DNA of 5,770 nt, taken from positions 1-5,770 of the forward strand of contig ASHK01000759.1 in assembly GCA_000695745.1 (NCBI GenBank). Reading direction: 5' to 3'. Shown piece by piece: positions 4,366-5,770 of this stretch (within the stretch, counting starts at the first letter, position 1; every line of letters starts with the position of its first letter). Under the pieces are notes generated by a model, which had not been told where the DNA came from, made no database searches, and saw only the letters and a program-made list of their open reading frames with translations. A program made the translations under genes and the position numbers. This DNA is from Vibrio madracius. Its GTDB lineage: Bacteria > Pseudomonadota > Gammaproteobacteria > Enterobacterales > Vibrionaceae.

Positions 4366-5770
4366 ATCCTCGAAGCCTTAATAACACTCAAACCGACACA
4401 CTCCTAGACATATTTTCTAATGCTGCACCTGTTACTGTTTTTGATTTGCGTAATTACGATGAAGAATCGCAAGATGGTGAGTTGAATCTAGACTTTCCCA
4501 CCGACCCAAATGGCGATCCACTCACACTGACCGTTACTGAGCTTCCTAAACTAGGCACCTTAACTCTTGCTGACGGCACGCCAGTAAAAGTGGGTCAGCA
4601 ACTCACACAAGCTGAGTTCGAAGGTTTGCAATTTGATGCGCCAATGGAATTTACCGCAGGAGAGGATGCGGGTCAGTTTACTTATACCGTGGATGATGGT
4701 CGTGGTGAAATCAACTCGGTTCAATCAGGCGGCGTAGCGATCACCATAAACCCTATTAACGATACTCCAATTATTGTAGAGCCAGGTGAGGGTAGTGTTG
4801 ATGAGTCGGGTCACTTTGATAATGGCGACATCGACGCTGGAAATGACACAGCCAATGGTCAAGTATTGGCAACAGATAATGATACTGACGCTGTCCTTGC
4901 TTATTCTATAGCCACTCCATCGGATCAGTATGGCTCCATTTCGATAGATAGTCAGACTGGTGAATGGGTCTATACCCTAGATAACGATTCCGCTGCCACA
5001 CAAGCTTTAGCTGAAGGCCAAACGGTGACTTCTGAGTTCACCGTTTTGGTTACCGATGACAAAGGCGCGCAGGTGACAGATACGATTGTTATCACTATTA
5101 CCGGAACGAATGATAAGCCAGAGTTTTCTGCAAGTAGTGAGAATACAGGCTCAGTTGTTGAAGCTGGTCATGATGCTGCTGGTAATACCGAAGCGGGTTC
5201 TCCTGTAGCTCAAGGGACGTTGCAAGCAGAAGATATTGATGCAGGGTCGCAACTTAAATTCTCAGTTCAAAATGGAAACAGTGAATATGGAAAACTGGTT
5301 CTCCAAGAAGATGGGCAGTGGACTTTTACTCTTGATAATACTGCGACAGCGACTCAAGCGTTAAATGCCGGTGATTCAATAGACATTACTTTTCCTGTTG
5401 TTGTAACTGACGAGTTTGGTGCAGTCAGTTCAGATACAATCACGATTACTATCACCGGCACCAATGATTTACCGACTATTGTAAGTGGTTCAACAGGTAC
5501 ACTAACTGAAGATGTTGATGCCAACTCTTCAGACAACTTAGTGGCTACCGATAAATTAGTCATCAGGGATGTCGACGCTGGTGAGGAGGTATTCAATGCA
5601 GGGGTGGCAACACCTGTAGGCGCTAATTGGGGTACCTTAAGTATTCAGGCAGATGGTACGTGGACGTATACCTTAGACAATTCGCTAGATGCGGTGCAAG
5701 CCTTGGATGTGGGCGATCAACGAATTGAAGAATTTACTGTAACGTCGGCAGATGGGACGGTACATACGAT
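4362..5770 (+). CDS. Body of the adhesin in the -1 frame: cadherin-like domain and VCBS repeats (no own start, open at right edge)
   Basis: A stop-free frame of 469 complete codons read from CTA 4362, without a start codon supported by a ribosome binding site; the first ATG (4644) is inside a domain. It continues the protein begun at 3970. A linker (LDPRSLNNTQTDTLLD, then FSNAAPVTVF, to about 4440) leads to a cadherin-like/bacterial Ig-like domain (about 4440-4769). Its landmarks are DPNGDPLTLTVTELPKLGTL, FTYTVDDGRG and the closing NDTP. VCBS-type repeats follow from 4770. The composition is rich in D, T, G, N and S and lacks Cys, as expected of extracellular calcium-stabilised repeats. Base composition does not shift across the junction, which supports one ancestral gene. 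In this strain it is probably untranslated unless the frameshift is an error. Confidence 0.85.
4770..5770 (+). repeat. Tandem VCBS-type protein repeats, about 117 residues each
   Basis: Unit 1 is 4770-5120 (117 codons), unit 2 is 5121-5474 (118 codons) and unit 3 starts at 5475 and runs off the edge. Shared landmarks per unit: G-S-V or G-T-L followed by E near the start; D-D or D-I-D-A-G; GSISID, GKLVLQ or GTLSIQ; then GEWVYTLDN, GQWTFTLDN or GTWTYTLDN; a QAL---G motif; VTDDKG or VTDEFG in units 1 and 2; and ITITGTND-P at the end. The units are diverged in DNA sequence, so these are protein-level repeats. Many more copies are usual in this family and are expected to the right. Confidence 0.85.

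Larger units (their letters stand above)
3970..5770 (+). pseudogene. Giant LapA/FrhA-type type I-secreted adhesin, frameshifted near 4362, right end outside window
   Basis: The intact protein would be a repeat-rich adhesin exported by a type I (ABC/adaptor/TolC-like) secretion system, held in the outer membrane by its N-terminal retention module and released by LapG-type proteolysis; such proteins promote attachment and biofilm. The single gene is split between two frames. The first, from ATG 3970, ends at TAG 4363-4365 after residues FFETTG. The -1 frame picks up immediately with LDPRSLNNTQTDTLLD and stays open to the edge. Joining GGC (4360-4362) to CTA read from 4362 gives a seamless protein, so one lost base (for example a C turning GGCCTA into GGCTA) explains it. 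The -1 frame has a TGA at 4350-4352, so the lesion must lie between about 4353 and 4364. No slippery heptamer or homopolymer is present there. A sequencing or assembly error is the main alternative. The C-terminal RTX repeats and secretion signal expected of the family lie beyond the window. Confidence 0.82.

Noticed and set aside
4644..4646. ATG as an independent start for the repeat-containing frame
   Set aside because: It lies inside the cadherin-like domain, has no Shine-Dalgarno sequence and would discard clearly homologous residues upstream.
5354..5596. Minus-strand frame of 80 codons rich in Ser, Thr and Val
   Set aside because: It is the antisense shadow of the VCBS repeats; its composition simply mirrors the repeat codons.
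4770..5770. CRISPR array or DNA-level tandem repeat
   Set aside because: The periodicity of about 350 bases is at the protein level; no short identical DNA repeats with unique spacers are present.

Overview
The window looks like a chromosomal segment of a Vibrio-type gammaproteobacterium. This is judged from the moderate base composition, the Lrp/AsnC regulator, the RND pump sequence and above all the LapA/FrhA-type giant adhesin with VCBS repeats. The species cannot be fixed from sequence alone. Everything recognisable is on the + strand.

Layout. (1) Positions 1-2507 are the C-terminal four fifths of an RND-family inner-membrane efflux pump, cut by the left edge and closed by a strong rho-independent terminator (2532-2558). 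(2) A 318-base gap (2508-2825) holds that terminator and at best a weak promoter. (3) Positions 2826-3059 encode a 77-residue protein with two CxxC pairs, probably a small zinc-ribbon protein of unknown role. (4) Positions 3183-3674 encode a full-length Lrp/AsnC-family regulator. It has a good sigma-70-like promoter whose -10 box lies inside a perfect inverted repeat, which suggests autoregulation. (5) Positions 3675-3969 are an AT-rich leader with nested inverted repeats, a perfect TATAAT box and a dyad resembling the binding site of the Vibrio quorum-sensing regulators LuxR/HapR/SmcR. (6) From 3970 to the right edge lies the start of a very large type I-secreted, outer-membrane-retained adhesin. 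It has an N-terminal retention module, a TAAG site of the kind cut by the LapG protease, a cadherin-like domain and then tandem VCBS repeats.

The main observation is that the adhesin gene is broken. The frame that starts at 3970 ends at a TAG at 4363-4365. The rest of the protein continues at once in the -1 frame, open without a stop from 4353 to 5770 and with no start signal of its own. The junction has no slippery heptamer and no simple-sequence tract, so a one-base deletion (or a sequencing error) fits better than programmed frameshifting or classical phase variation. If real, the lesion leaves a 131-residue stub without repeats or secretion signal, so this strain should lack this surface adhesin.

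The genes do not form one operon. The pump is terminated before the small zinc-ribbon gene, and the regulator and the adhesin each have their own likely promoter. Control of the adhesin by the adjacent Lrp-like protein is possible but is only an inference from position.
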